In this document: in pieces, positions 37,884-46,454 of the stretch | Numbering within the stretch: position 1 is the first letter of the stretch | Layout of the letters: each line of letters begins with the position of its first letter | Source of the DNA: an uncultured Pirellulales bacterium | Lineage (GTDB): Bacteria; Planctomycetota; Planctomycetia; Pirellulales; Thermoguttaceae | DNA: 64,000 bases | Direction of reading: 5' to 3' | Assembly: GCA_938015445.1 (NCBI GenBank) | Contig: CALLPE010000039.1 | Span: forward strand, 1 to 64,000 | Notes under the pieces: model-generated | What the model saw: the letters and a program-made list of their open reading frames with translations, nothing else | Databases searched by the model: none | What the model was told of the DNA's origin: nothing | Made by a program: the position numbers and the translations under genes

Positions 37884-39071
37884 ATGACCTCTCTTGGTTT
37901 TCAACGCCCGACCGCGCCTCTCGACGGCGGCCAGGTTGCATCGCACTTTCAGAACAATTGCCGCAGAAACTACCTCAGCAATGTTGCTTGCTTTCCTAGC
38001 CTGGGAGTGGGCTACCGCTCTACCAGAGTGCCTATCGGCGAAAGCCGTTCGGTCAGCGCACCGGTCGACTCACGCCGGACAGTTCCGCACAGTAATACCC
38101 ACAGCCGGCTGCTTGCTCGATTGGCAGGGAGCGCCCTTGTGTTTCTTGCAGCGAGCCGCTTGACCATGAGTATCGCAGCCGGCGAAGGATCCCTGGAAGG
38201 GAAACGTTTTTCGGTGGAAGCCCGCATGGAGTACAGCCAGGGTGGAGCAGTCGAAGCCAAACTAGTCCCCGGTGAGTTCAAGATTCCCGACGGCTATCAG
38301 GCCGGGCGGATTACCTACCGATTTTACGATCCGAAGACGGGTCGAGAGCTTACACAACTTGGGCCGCAAACGATCTACTCGGTTACCGAAAAACGCTATG
38401 TTTATACAGAGCGGATGGAAGACCTAACGCTGAAGGCGGGCGAATATCGGCTGGCGATTGGGGGTCGGCCAGGGGCGGTAGGCATACTTACGTACATTTT
38501 AGAGCGGGCCGACCCGCCGCTAGATGAAACGCTAGCCGCTCAGGCCGACCGAATCATCGAGGTCGTCTCGTGGAGGAGCGATCTTCCCCAGCTGAAAATC
38601 CCGGCAAGGTACTACATTTCCGGTCGCAAGGCGATCGGTAAGATCACCCATGTGCTCGAGGCAAGTAGCCCGATACCGGGCTTCTCTATAGAACCCCAGC
38701 CGATCAAGGGCGAATTTGTCGGCCAGAACGAGGGCAACGTGATCACCGGCCAGTGGAAGATCCAAACGGGGCCTTTCCGCAATAAGATGACTGACAGCGT
38801 CAAAGGCCGCGTTGGGTACCGGACCGACACGTGCCACGAGACCCTGCAAGCCCGTCTCACTCTGCGTCCCGATGGAACGATCTCGGAATCAGTTTCTGGG
38901 CAGGTAGAAACGATCTCCGAATATGACGCCGTGGGCATGGAGATATGGGGAGTCAAAGAAGCCAAACAAGTGCATCAATCCTCGATCGCCCCCGAAGGCG
39001 TCAAGATAGAGATCGAAGGCGTCTGGAAGGAATTACCCAGGCCGAAAAAACCGAAATACGAACATTTTTAA
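37884..39071 (+). CDS. Secreted or anchored protein of unknown function
   Basis: The protein has 395 residues and is not recognised as a known family. The ATG at 37884 has AAAGGA 7 bases upstream. Its first 75 residues are polar, and a hydrophobic segment (about 77-90, context LLARLAGSALVFLAA) comes after them, so either a long N-terminal extension precedes a signal anchor or the true start is further in. The remainder is beta-rich, with repeated strand patterns such as YRFYDPKTGRELTQLG and GEYRLAIGGRPGAVGILTYI. The C-terminal half includes TLRPDGTISESVSGQV, and the tail is basic (PRPKKPKYEHF). It is followed by the fluoride-responsive unit, which has its own promoter, so the two are probably unrelated. 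Confidence 0.65.
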   Translation: MTSLGFQRPTAPLDGGQVASHFQNNCRRNYLSNVACFPSLGVGYRSTRVPIGESRSVSAPVDSRRTVPHSNTHSRLLARLAGSALVFLAASRLTMSIAAGEGSLEGKRFSVEARMEYSQGGAVEAKLVPGEFKIPDGYQAGRITYRFYDPKTGRELTQLGPQTIYSVTEKRYVYTERMEDLTLKAGEYRLAIGGRPGAVGILTYILERADPPLDETLAAQADRIIEVVSWRSDLPQLKIPARYYISGRKAIGKITHVLEASSPIPGFSIEPQPIKGEFVGQNEGNVITGQWKIQTGPFRNKMTDSVKGRVGYRTDTCHETLQARLTLRPDGTISESVSGQVETISEYDAVGMEIWGVKEAKQVHQSSIAPEGVKIEIEGVWKELPRPKKPKYEHF

Positions 39072-39201
39072 TTTCTAAGAAGCTTTAGTATCTAACACCC
39101 AAGCCCAATGGGGATCATATTACATAAATCGGTGGAGATGTGGTGTCCCAGGTAGTCGGGTAGTGCTAGGAAAGCGAAACGGATCGAACATTGCGACACC
39201 A

Positions 39202-39230
39202 TTGACAGCCAACCATCGGAGACGTAGCAT
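39202..39230 (+). promoter_or_regulatory. Promoter of the fluoride-riboswitch transcript
   Basis: A perfect TTGACA (39202-39207) is followed after 17 bases by TAGCAT (39225-39230), matching the -10 consensus at four of six positions. Transcription would begin near 39237, just before the aptamer. Confidence 0.6.
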
Positions 39231-39241
39231 TTCTTGACGGT

Positions 39242-39295
39242 GATGGGGATGGAGTCCCCCGATAAGCGCCCGTGGGGGCTGATGACTCCTGCCGC
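39242..39295 (+). promoter_or_regulatory. Fluoride riboswitch aptamer (crcB RNA)
   Basis: The segment has the crcB consensus: a first stem GGGG (39245-39248) with CCCC (39257-39260) closing the loop ATGGAGT, an AAGCGCCC/GGGGCT second stem (39264-39271 with 39275-39280), then GCTGATGACTCCTGCC. The diagnostic pseudoknot is complete: GGAGTC (39251-39256) pairs with GACTCC (39284-39289). The layout agrees closely with well-studied crcB aptamers. Such RNAs turn on fluoride exporters, enolase and related genes, and proton antiporters when fluoride rises. The downstream gene here is a CPA2-type antiporter, a known class of crcB target. Confidence 0.93.
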
Positions 39296-39306
39296 GATGC
39301 CTGACC

Positions 39307-39380
39307 GGCAGGGGTTCTGTGCTCCCATAAGACGGGGAAGCGTCATACAAGAAGCCCTGCCGTGATGGCAGGGCTTTTTT
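39307..39380 (+). terminator. Switchable intrinsic terminator of the fluoride riboswitch
   Basis: A 9-bp stem (39353-39361 with 39367-39375) and a 5-base loop are followed by six T residues, a strong intrinsic terminator. GGCAGGG at 39307-39313 is identical to the terminator's 3' arm, so it can pair with CCCTGCC (39355-39361) and prevent the stem. CCTGCC at the end of the aptamer (39288-39293) can in turn pair with GGCAGG (39307-39312). Fluoride-bound aptamer would hold 39284-39289 in the pseudoknot, freeing 39307-39313 for antitermination. Confidence 0.85.
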
Positions 39381-39519
39381 GTTTGGTTTGGGCCGGGCTC
39401 GCGGCGGCCCACCAGACATCCGTACTCGAGAGCTGGGTAAGCTGCTCGCGGTTGTTTCAGCGATTCCACATCGACTGACAGGAGCTCGCCCCGCTCTTAT
39501 CCCTGAAGGCATCTTGGTC

Positions 39520-40788
39520 ATGGAACAAGCTTATCTGATTGCTGCGATTTGGTTTGCTCTGGCTTTGGCGGCGGCCATTGTTGCCCATCACTTTCGGATA
39601 TCGATGGCGCTAGTGGAAATTTGCGTAGGCATGGTTGCCGCTTTGGCAGCGGAAAAACTCTTCTATCCCGACGCCATCGGGGCTACCCATGAATGGCTGC
39701 GCTTCGTGGCTTCGGTCGGTGCGGTACTTTTGACTTTTTTGGCCGGGGCGGAATTGGATCCGGCCGCCATGCGAATGAAAATCAAAGAAGTCTTGGTGGT
39801 GGGGTTGTTCGGATTTTTCGCCCCATTTTTCGGTTGCGCCCTGTTGGCTCGGCATGTGCTTGGGTGGGAAAGTTCAGCCAGTTGGTTGGCCGGAATCGCC
39901 CTTTCGACCACTTCGATGGCCGTAGTGTATGCGGTCATGTTAGAAACTGGCTTCAATAAGACGGAGTTCGGCAAAGGAATTTTGGGCGCCTGTTTTGTCA
40001 ATGATCTGGGTACGGTGATTGCCCTGGGAGTGATGTTTGCGCCGTTTACCTGGAAGACGGCTGTCTTTATAGGGGTGAGTGTGTTGGTGATAGGAAGCTT
40101 GCCGTTGTTGACCCCCCGACTAATTAACTCCTACGGCAACCGGACCGCTGCCATCCGAACGAAGTGGATCCTGCTGGTTCTTTTCGGGTTAGGGGCGCTG
40201 GCCTTCTGGAGTGGGAGCGAGGCCGTGCTGCCGGCTTATTTGGCCGGTATGGTGCTGGCCGAGACGATCGGACGCGATAACTTCTATGTGCGCCGCCTAC
40301 GGACGATGACCTTGGGTTTTCTGGCCCCGTTTTACTTTATCCGGGCAGGCGCGTTGGCGTCGCTGCCGGCGATATGGTCCGCCCCGGCGGCCTTTTTGCT
40401 TTTGTTCGGCGGCAAAGCGGTAAGTAAAATCCTGGGGCTTGTGCCGGTGGTAGGCCTGTTCCGGTCCGACGCCAAGGAACGATGGTACTATACTCTGATG
40501 ATGTCCACAGGGCTAACCTTCGGAACCATCTCGGCCATGTACGGATACCATCATGGCATCGTGGATAAGGCGCAATATTCGCTCTTGGTTGCGGCGGTAA
40601 TTGCCAGCGCTGTGATCCCCACGATGATCGCCAACGCCTTGTTTATGCCCCGGCATCTACTGACTACGATTCCGCCGGAGGAACTGCCGTCGGGGCGATG
40701 GGAAACCAGTTCCGCCGTTCGGAAAAAGGGCTTTTCCAGCCCAACAGAATCTCCCCATAATGCCCCTACTTCCATCGAAGCAGCGTAG
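39520..40788 (+). CDS. CPA2-type Na+(K+)/H+ antiporter under fluoride control
   Basis: The protein has 422 residues from the ATG at 39520, which gives a clean first helix; the frame is open further upstream but overlaps the terminator. About 12 hydrophobic segments are seen. The transport core includes GIALSTTSMAVVYAV (helix 5 region) and ACFVNDLGTVIALG, where the N-D pair takes the position of the family's ion-binding acidic residue. A regulatory RCK domain is absent, so this is the short form. The protein ends with about 40 polar residues. It follows a complete fluoride-riboswitch terminator, so it is expected to be made when cytoplasmic fluoride is high, possibly to counter fluoride-driven acid load or to export fluoride indirectly. 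Confidence 0.85.
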   Translation: MEQAYLIAAIWFALALAAAIVAHHFRISMALVEICVGMVAALAAEKLFYPDAIGATHEWLRFVASVGAVLLTFLAGAELDPAAMRMKIKEVLVVGLFGFFAPFFGCALLARHVLGWESSASWLAGIALSTTSMAVVYAVMLETGFNKTEFGKGILGACFVNDLGTVIALGVMFAPFTWKTAVFIGVSVLVIGSLPLLTPRLINSYGNRTAAIRTKWILLVLFGLGALAFWSGSEAVLPAYLAGMVLAETIGRDNFYVRRLRTMTLGFLAPFYFIRAGALASLPAIWSAPAAFLLLFGGKAVSKILGLVPVVGLFRSDAKERWYYTLMMSTGLTFGTISAMYGYHHGIVDKAQYSLLVAAVIASAVIPTMIANALFMPRHLLTTIPPEELPSGRWETSSAVRKKGFSSPTESPHNAPTSIEAA

Positions 40789-41106
40789 AAACTTTCCCAT
40801 TGAAAACTCCTAATAAGTTTCCTGTCGGCCTTTTCTGACCAAAGGTCGTAGCGGAGTATAGGTACATACGGGCCGCGGGGTGACTGATAACAACTGGATA
40901 ACATCGGCCAGAACGCCAGTTCCTCGGCAAGCTGTTCGTCGGTATGCCGAATCGCCATAAGTGCTTGCAAGCGTGACATTACCGTCCAGCGCCAAACTGG
41001 GCAAACTCCAGGCCAAGCAGCCTTGATCCCTTGAGGCTGACAAGCGTATAATCCGGCCCGCCGGCAAAAGTCTTGTCGCGCAAACATTGCCGGCATTTGG
41101 GTTTAG
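40789..41106. other. Intergenic region, nothing recognised
   Basis: No gene, hairpin terminator or repeat was recognised between the antiporter and the LptD-like frame. The promoter of the latter may be here, but no -35/-10 pair stood out. Confidence 0.4.
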
Positions 41107-44100
41107 ATGTTCGTCGGATTGGCCCCCGTGGCGCAGTCCCACGACTGGCGCCCGTGGCGCAGTCGCACCGGCAAGGATGCTGCTCTGTTAGCGCCCACAA
41201 ACCAAAGAACTATTTGCAGCGCAAGCACTCACCCCGCACCGACGGGGTATGGAAGTTCTGCGCGCAGCAGCTCAGCCCCTAATTTAGACCCGGGTGTTGT
41301 GGAGCCGGTGGCGACGGGCTATGGAAGTTCTGCACGCGGCAGTGCGCATGCTAAACAACTGCTTGGCACGATACTGTCGCCGGTGGTGCGACTAGTTGCG
41401 TGGGCAGTAATGGCTGCTGCTGTGCTGTGGCACCAGACCGGGTTGGCTCAAGTGACGATCCCCGAGGTTCAGCAGCCCGGCGAAGCAATTGTCATCTCCG
41501 CCGAATCGGCCCAGCGATGGAACGAAGGCGCGTACGAAGTATGGCTGCTGGCCGGCGCCTGCCAGATTCGCCAGGGAACAGCAACGGCGCGCAGTCAGCG
41601 CGCCGTGGTGTGGATCGACCACGCCACCCCCCTTCAGATGCGATCGAACCGCGTGCTGGCCTACTTGGAAGGTCAGGTAGAGGTCGATCTCGGCCTGGCC
41701 CAGGGGAACGTGCGGTTGACCGACGAGGCATGGTTTGGCAGGTTCAGTAGTGCGCGCTCGGTGGAGGTGTACGTTGGACGTGTAGCGAGCAAACCCGAGC
41801 AAATGCCCGACGTCTACCGCCGCGGCGTCGCCCAGATGCACTCCGCCGCTGCGCCGGTCCGGCAAACGCAGTACACCACACCAAGCCCTCAGCCAGTGGC
41901 ACAAAGCGACGCGCACCACCCTTGGCCGCCGACCGGCCCGAACTGGCCGCAACAAAGCTCGCCAAGTAATGGGCCGCTTCGTGGCGCGCTTCCGGCGTGG
42001 CAAGCGCCGGCGGCTCCTCAGCAACCGAACCCCACCGGCGGATCAGTGCTTCCCCCCACCACCGGGCAGCCGACTCAGCAATATCCGGTGGCCGGACAGT
42101 CGCCACCTTTGCAGCCGCCGGACAGCATAAACAGCGGACCATGGCAGCCGGGGGCAACGCCGCCGCTCGGACCCCAGCCGGGTGCGAACGTCGCTCCATA
42201 TTCGTTACCCGCGCCGGGCGCTACCAGCGCTCCGTTCCAGCCGATGCTACGGCGCATCCGGGCGTTCTCGCGGAGCAATGTTGACGCGCGGGTAGTATGG
42301 TTCCCGGATCCGACCGGCCAGCAATGGACGGCGGTAATCGACTCGGGAGTGACGGTGATCATCGACGGATTGACCATCCAAGTCGGTGGCCAGCAGCTAG
42401 TAACGGCCATCGATGTCTCGGCCGACCGAATGGTCATTTGGATGCGCTCGGCCGGCGGCGAACCGAATCTGGGCCGCGGGGAACTTCAGCACCCCACCGT
42501 GCCGCTAGAAATCTACATGGAAGGGAACATCGTGTTCCGGGAAGGTCAGCGGGTGATTTACGCCGATCGGATGTATTACGATGTGGCCAATCATGTAGGC
42601 ACAGTGCTGAATACCGAACTGCTTACCCCTGCTCCAAACTATCAGGGATTGGTGCGTCTGCACGCCGAGGTAATCGAGCAAACCGGCCGCGACCGCTTCG
42701 TGGCCCGAAACGCCTTTATCACCTCCAGCCGCATGGGACGGCCCGGCTACCGTCTGCAATCCGGCCATATTGAACTAGAGGATATTCGCACCCCGGTCGT
42801 CGATCCCTGGACCGGCCTGCCACTGTTGGACGAAGATCAGCAGCCGGTGACCGACTCTCAGCAGTTGGCCTCCGCCAAAAACAACTTCTTGTTTCTCGGG
42901 CCTGTGCCGGTGTTTTACTGGCCGTCGATCGCTACTAATCTGAAAGACCCCACTTTCTATCTGCGCAGCGCGCGCCTGAAAAACGATAACGTTTACGGAA
43001 TACAGGTGCTCACTACTTGGAATGTGTACGAGTTGCTGGGATGGCGAAACCGCCCGGCGGGAACCGATTGGGAACTGAGCGTCGATTACCTCGATAAGCG
43101 TGGGTTAGGACACGGCTCGGCGTTTACTTACCGACGCGATGGACTGCTGGGGCTGCCCGGCCCTGTAGCCGGGCTGATCGACTTCTGGGGAATTGCCGAC
43201 CGCGGCCACGATAATCTGGGGCTGGGCCGCCGCGACCTGGAACCGGAAGCCGACTACCGTTACCGTGCTTTCGCTCAGCACCGCCACCACTTCGGCGATG
43301 GATTCCAGTTCACATTCGAGTTTGGAAAACTTAGCGACCGAAATTTTCTCCAGCAGTTCTACGAACAGGAATGGGACGAACTGAAGGACCAACTCACTGG
43401 CTTGGAGCTGAAAAGGCTGCGGGAGAACCGCTCCTGGAGCATCACGGCCGATATGCGACTGAACGAATTCTTTACCCAGACCGAATGGTTGCCGCGGGCC
43501 GATCACTTTTGGCTGGGCCAAGACCTGCTAACCGGTCTGACTTGGTACGAGCACACAAGCATCGGCTACGGCAGATTGCGGCGTTTGGACGCGCCAGCCA
43601 ACCCCGCCGACCAACCGTTTAGCTATCTTCCTTGGGAACGCTCCTCGCAGTCTGGAGAGCGCATCGTCACCAGACATGAGATCGACTGGCCTTTCCAGTT
43701 CGGGATGCTCAAGGTCGTTCCCTATCTGTTAGGCGAAGTGGGACACTGGGGAGAAGACATCGACGGCAACAACGTGCAACGTGTGTACGGGCAAGCGGGA
43801 ATCCGCGCTAACCTCCCGGTGTGGAAGATCAACCCTTATGTGGAAAGCGGGCTGCTGAACGTACACGGCGTGGCCCACAAAGTAGATTTCCAAGCTGAGT
43901 TTTTCTGGGCCGACTCCAACCGTCCCCTAGAACGCTTCCCACTGTATGACTCTCTCGACGATGACAACATCGAGGCCTTCCGCCGCCGCTTTGTCACCAA
44001 TACATTCGCGTTTCCCTCGCTGACACCCGCTACAGTGTCCTCTGTACCACAACCATTCGACGAGAGGTACTATGCCCTGCGCACCGGGATGGCTAGTTGG

Positions 44101-44739
44101 GTCACCGCCCCGAGTGCCGAGATAGCCGACGATTTGATGGCTTTGCGTTTGGGGGTACATCAGCGCTGGCAGACCAAACGGGGCCGCCCCGACGCCCGAC
44201 ATATCATCGACTGGATCATCTTCGACACCAATCTTACCTGGTTTCCGCGCGAAACGCGCGACAATTATGGGAAAACGCTGGGATTGTGGGATTACGATTT
44301 CCGTTGGCACGTCGGCGACCGGCTGACGTTGGTTTCCGACGGCATCTTCGACTTTTTCCACGACGCACAGCAAGTGGTAACTGTAGGAGGATTCCTCACT
44401 CGACCCCCACGCGGGAGCCTCTATCTGGGAATGCGGATCATCGAGGGGCCATTGGCCAGCAAGGTGCTGTCGTTGTCGTACACCTATTGGATGACGCCGA
44501 AGTGGGTATCCTCGTTCGGCACCTCGATCGATTTTGCCGGGGAGGGGAACATCGGGCAGAACTTTCGATTGGTGAGGGTAGGGGAGTCGCTGCTGGTTAG
44601 CGCAGCGGTGAACGTAGATGCCGCCCGCAACAACGTGGGCGTGAGTTTCTCCATCGAACCGAGATTCTTTCCCCGAACCAGATTGGGACAGATCGGCGGC
44701 ACGCAAATCCCGCCGGCAGGCGCTTACGGGCTGGAGTGA
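41107..44739 (+). CDS. LptD/OstA-like outer-membrane barrel protein
   Basis: Up to 1210 residues; the start is uncertain. The first about 90 residues from 41107 include a duplicated peptide (TGYGSSAR twice) and look non-functional, while a signal-peptide-like segment lies at about 91-114 (AWAVMAAAVLWHQTGLAQ). A GTG at 41383 or an ATG at 41410 is therefore possible. After it come an OstA/LptA-like beta-jellyroll (EVWLLAGACQIRQGTATARS), a Pro/Gln-rich linker (about 250-380), a second OstA-like stretch (NIVFREGQRVIYADRMYYDVAN), then a long C-terminal barrel region with aromatic strands (FYLRSARLKNDNVYG and SYTYWMTPKW). LptD inserts lipopolysaccharide in the outer membrane. Planctomycete versions with these domains suggest the same, but this is inferred. 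Confidence 0.75.
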   Translation: MFVGLAPVAQSHDWRPWRSRTGKDAALLAPTNQRTICSASTHPAPTGYGSSARSSSAPNLDPGVVEPVATGYGSSARGSAHAKQLLGTILSPVVRLVAWAVMAAAVLWHQTGLAQVTIPEVQQPGEAIVISAESAQRWNEGAYEVWLLAGACQIRQGTATARSQRAVVWIDHATPLQMRSNRVLAYLEGQVEVDLGLAQGNVRLTDEAWFGRFSSARSVEVYVGRVASKPEQMPDVYRRGVAQMHSAAAPVRQTQYTTPSPQPVAQSDAHHPWPPTGPNWPQQSSPSNGPLRGALPAWQAPAAPQQPNPTGGSVLPPTTGQPTQQYPVAGQSPPLQPPDSINSGPWQPGATPPLGPQPGANVAPYSLPAPGATSAPFQPMLRRIRAFSRSNVDARVVWFPDPTGQQWTAVIDSGVTVIIDGLTIQVGGQQLVTAIDVSADRMVIWMRSAGGEPNLGRGELQHPTVPLEIYMEGNIVFREGQRVIYADRMYYDVANHVGTVLNTELLTPAPNYQGLVRLHAEVIEQTGRDRFVARNAFITSSRMGRPGYRLQSGHIELEDIRTPVVDPWTGLPLLDEDQQPVTDSQQLASAKNNFLFLGPVPVFYWPSIATNLKDPTFYLRSARLKNDNVYGIQVLTTWNVYELLGWRNRPAGTDWELSVDYLDKRGLGHGSAFTYRRDGLLGLPGPVAGLIDFWGIADRGHDNLGLGRRDLEPEADYRYRAFAQHRHHFGDGFQFTFEFGKLSDRNFLQQFYEQEWDELKDQLTGLELKRLRENRSWSITADMRLNEFFTQTEWLPRADHFWLGQDLLTGLTWYEHTSIGYGRLRRLDAPANPADQPFSYLPWERSSQSGERIVTRHEIDWPFQFGMLKVVPYLLGEVGHWGEDIDGNNVQRVYGQAGIRANLPVWKINPYVESGLLNVHGVAHKVDFQAEFFWADSNRPLERFPLYDSLDDDNIEAFRRRFVTNTFAFPSLTPATVSSVPQPFDERYYALRTGMASWVTAPSAEIADDLMALRLGVHQRWQTKRGRPDARHIIDWIIFDTNLTWFPRETRDNYGKTLGLWDYDFRWHVGDRLTLVSDGIFDFFHDAQQVVTVGGFLTRPPRGSLYLGMRIIEGPLASKVLSLSYTYWMTPKWVSSFGTSIDFAGEGNIGQNFRLVRVGESLLVSAAVNVDAARNNVGVSFSIEPRFFPRTRLGQIGGTQIPPAGAYGLE
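41125..41342. repeat. Direct repeats in the N-terminal part of the LptD-like frame
   Basis: A 14-base sequence beginning CCCGTGGCGC occurs at 41125 and again at 41151 (26-bp period). A 31-base sequence at 41240-41270 recurs at 41312-41342 (72-bp period) with 28 matches. Both fall before the segment that looks like the real signal peptide. Confidence 0.6.
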
Positions 44740-44896
44740 GGTGGCAGTAAAGAGGAAGGCAAGAGCGGAGACTAGCGGAAGCCCAATGGGCAAAAGCAAG
44801 GGGAAGGGGCGAAAGGGAAGGGGACGGCAACGGTGAAGAGGAAGGAAAAGGAAGGGCAGGAACAGAAAGCGATGCAGCGCCGGGGCATTCGTCGGG
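44740..44896. other. Purine-rich spacer between the LptD-like and ROK genes
   Basis: The + strand from about 44738 to 44880 is dominated by A and G with only scattered pyrimidines. The genes on both sides converge here. No hairpin with a T tract and no credible gene was found; the strong strand bias is the only notable property. Confidence 0.5.
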
Positions 44897-45931
44897 CTAC
44901 GTCTGGTCGTGACTCCGCGCCAGGGCCAGTGCCCCGTGAACAACCACCTCTTGTTTCAGCGCAGCGGGCACGATTTCGAAAGTTCCCAGCAGCGGCGGAA
45001 AGACGTACCGATTCACCTCGGCCCGCAATGGCGCAAAAAACAACTCCTCGCCCGACTGCGGCACTCCGCCGCCGATGACAATGACCTGCGGGCCGATCAG
45101 AGCGATCATCTGGGCGATCGCCCAACCTAGAGTCTGCGTGGCCCGACGGAAAATCTCTTGAGCCAGCAGGTTGCCCTCAGCGGCTGCTTCGGCCACGGTT
45201 TTGCAGGTAAGCCGGTCGGGTTGTCCTTGGCAGCGCTGGAGCAGTTCGGCGGCACATTCGGACTCGGTTTCTTGCGACTGGAGCAATCGCTGTCGCAGCG
45301 CTTCGCCGCTGGCAGCGCGGCGGAACTTGCGGGGGTCAACCGTGCGCAGTTCCGGTTCGATCAGTCTGGCTTGCGCAGCGGCAGCAATTCCCCAGCCGCT
45401 GGCGACGGATTCGACGGTCTGTTCTGGCCGCTCGGCATGCAGTCCCGGCCGCAGATGACCGATCTCGCCGGCTATTCCGCTGCCGCCGCGGTGGAGCTTG
45501 CCGTCGATCACCAGCGCCCCGCCGACTCCGCTGCCGACGGTTATGTAGAATACAACCCTTCGGCCGCGGCCGGCGCCGAACAGCGCCTCGGCCAGTCCGG
45601 CCACGTCGGCGTCGTTGCCCACGATCGTCTCAAGTCCCAGCCGACGGCGACACCACTCGGCCAGCGGATAATCATCCCATCCGGCGATCTGATGGCTCTT
45701 GATAGTGCGCTGTCCGGCGGCATCCACCGGGCCGCCAAAGCCCACGCCTATCCGCGTCACCCCGTGCCGCTGGATGAGCGCGGGTGCGGTTCGCTGGATG
45801 ACTTCGCGTATTCCCTCTGCGCCGGCAGCCGGATCGACCTGGAAGCTTGCAAGTTCGGCTAATGGGCTGCCATCGCCGCCGCCGACGCCAAGCTGCAACT
45901 TTGTACCGCCGATTTCGATGCCCAAGTACAT
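44897..45931 (-). CDS. ROK-family sugar kinase-like protein without the zinc motif
   Basis: The protein has 344 residues. The ATP phosphate-binding start GIEIGGTKLQ and the catalytic N-D pair (N106-D107, context VGNDADVAGLAEALFGAG) are present, as is GEIGHL (155-160). The ROK zinc motif CxCGxxGC normally following GEIGH is replaced by RPGLHAERPEQTVES, with no cysteines. The C-terminal GPQVIVIGGGVPQSG matches the family. ROK kinases phosphorylate glucose or N-acetyl sugars, and some members bind DNA, but no helix-turn-helix is seen here. Enzyme activity is likely but the sugar is unknown. The start faces a 17-bp tandem repeat located 59 bp upstream. Confidence 0.85.
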   Translation of the reverse strand: MYLGIEIGGTKLQLGVGGGDGSPLAELASFQVDPAAGAEGIREVIQRTAPALIQRHGVTRIGVGFGGPVDAAGQRTIKSHQIAGWDDYPLAEWCRRRLGLETIVGNDADVAGLAEALFGAGRGRRVVFYITVGSGVGGALVIDGKLHRGGSGIAGEIGHLRPGLHAERPEQTVESVASGWGIAAAAQARLIEPELRTVDPRKFRRAASGEALRQRLLQSQETESECAAELLQRCQGQPDRLTCKTVAEAAAEGNLLAQEIFRRATQTLGWAIAQMIALIGPQVIVIGGGVPQSGEELFFAPLRAEVNRYVFPPLLGTFEIVPAALKQEVVVHGALALARSHDQT

Positions 45932-45989
45932 GGCAATGACCGCCGCCGAAAAAATGAGCCTCCCTCACACACGCGTACCCGATTATGCC

Positions 45990-46074
45990 AGGTGTTTGGT
46001 TTCACCCAGTGCTTGTTCCTACCGGGTATTTGTTTCTCTGAGGGGTTTGGTTATACCACGGATGTAGTTCTACC
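45990..46074. repeat. Five-copy 17-bp degenerate tandem repeat
   Basis: Units start at 45990, 46007, 46024, 46041 and 46058, each exactly 17 bp. They share a CC at the left end, a GT-TTT-GTT core and a TA near the right end. The repeat lies 59 bp upstream of the ROK gene start and abuts the remnant gene at 46074. Confidence 0.55.
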
Positions 46075-46356
46075 TAAGACGATCGGGAATTCCACACGTC
46101 GCCCGGCTGGACCTTCTTCTGGCTAACCCAGCGGCGCGACAGACGAAACACATCCACAAACGGCAGTTCCGTGTTCCGGTCGGCCGATCTGCTGAGGTTC
46201 ATGCCCAGACTGGCCTTGCCGACGGTGAACTTTTTCGCCTACGGCATCAGCCGCGACAGAAGTTCCGTCTCGGGCGGTAAAAACCAACAGAGCCGTCAAC
46301 ACCACTCACGCAGCCCATAGCTTGCCACGGTAGTTCGTCATTGTCATGCGAAACAT
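46074..46356 (-). pseudogene. Remnant of a secreted planctomycete protein
   Basis: Reading from ATG at 46356 on the - strand gives a signal peptide (MFRMTMTNYRGKLWAA, TGA, then VVLTALLVFTARDGTSVAADA) with one internal TGA that could derive from TGG. After a run of five A, shifting the frame by one base gives VGKASLGMNLSRSADRNTE and LPFVDVFRLSRRW. This resembles the mature N-terminus of large planctomycete secreted proteins with an LGINLSGPADWNTELPFVDVF-like start. Only about 85 codons remain before a stop at 46074. The stop, the frameshift and the truncation show it is decayed. The original function cannot be told. Confidence 0.6.
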
Positions 46357-46454
46357 GTTGCGTCCTTTGACGAAGCTTCAACGAGTGCTTGAACGCTTTT
46401 TTGTCGCTGTGCCTGACGCTCGGTTCAGAGCGTCGGCTGTGCGCCCGCGGCACT

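Noticed and set aside
40551-41096. A 181-codon frame on the - strand overlapping the antiporter end
   Set aside because: Overlaps a well-supported gene and shows no family features.
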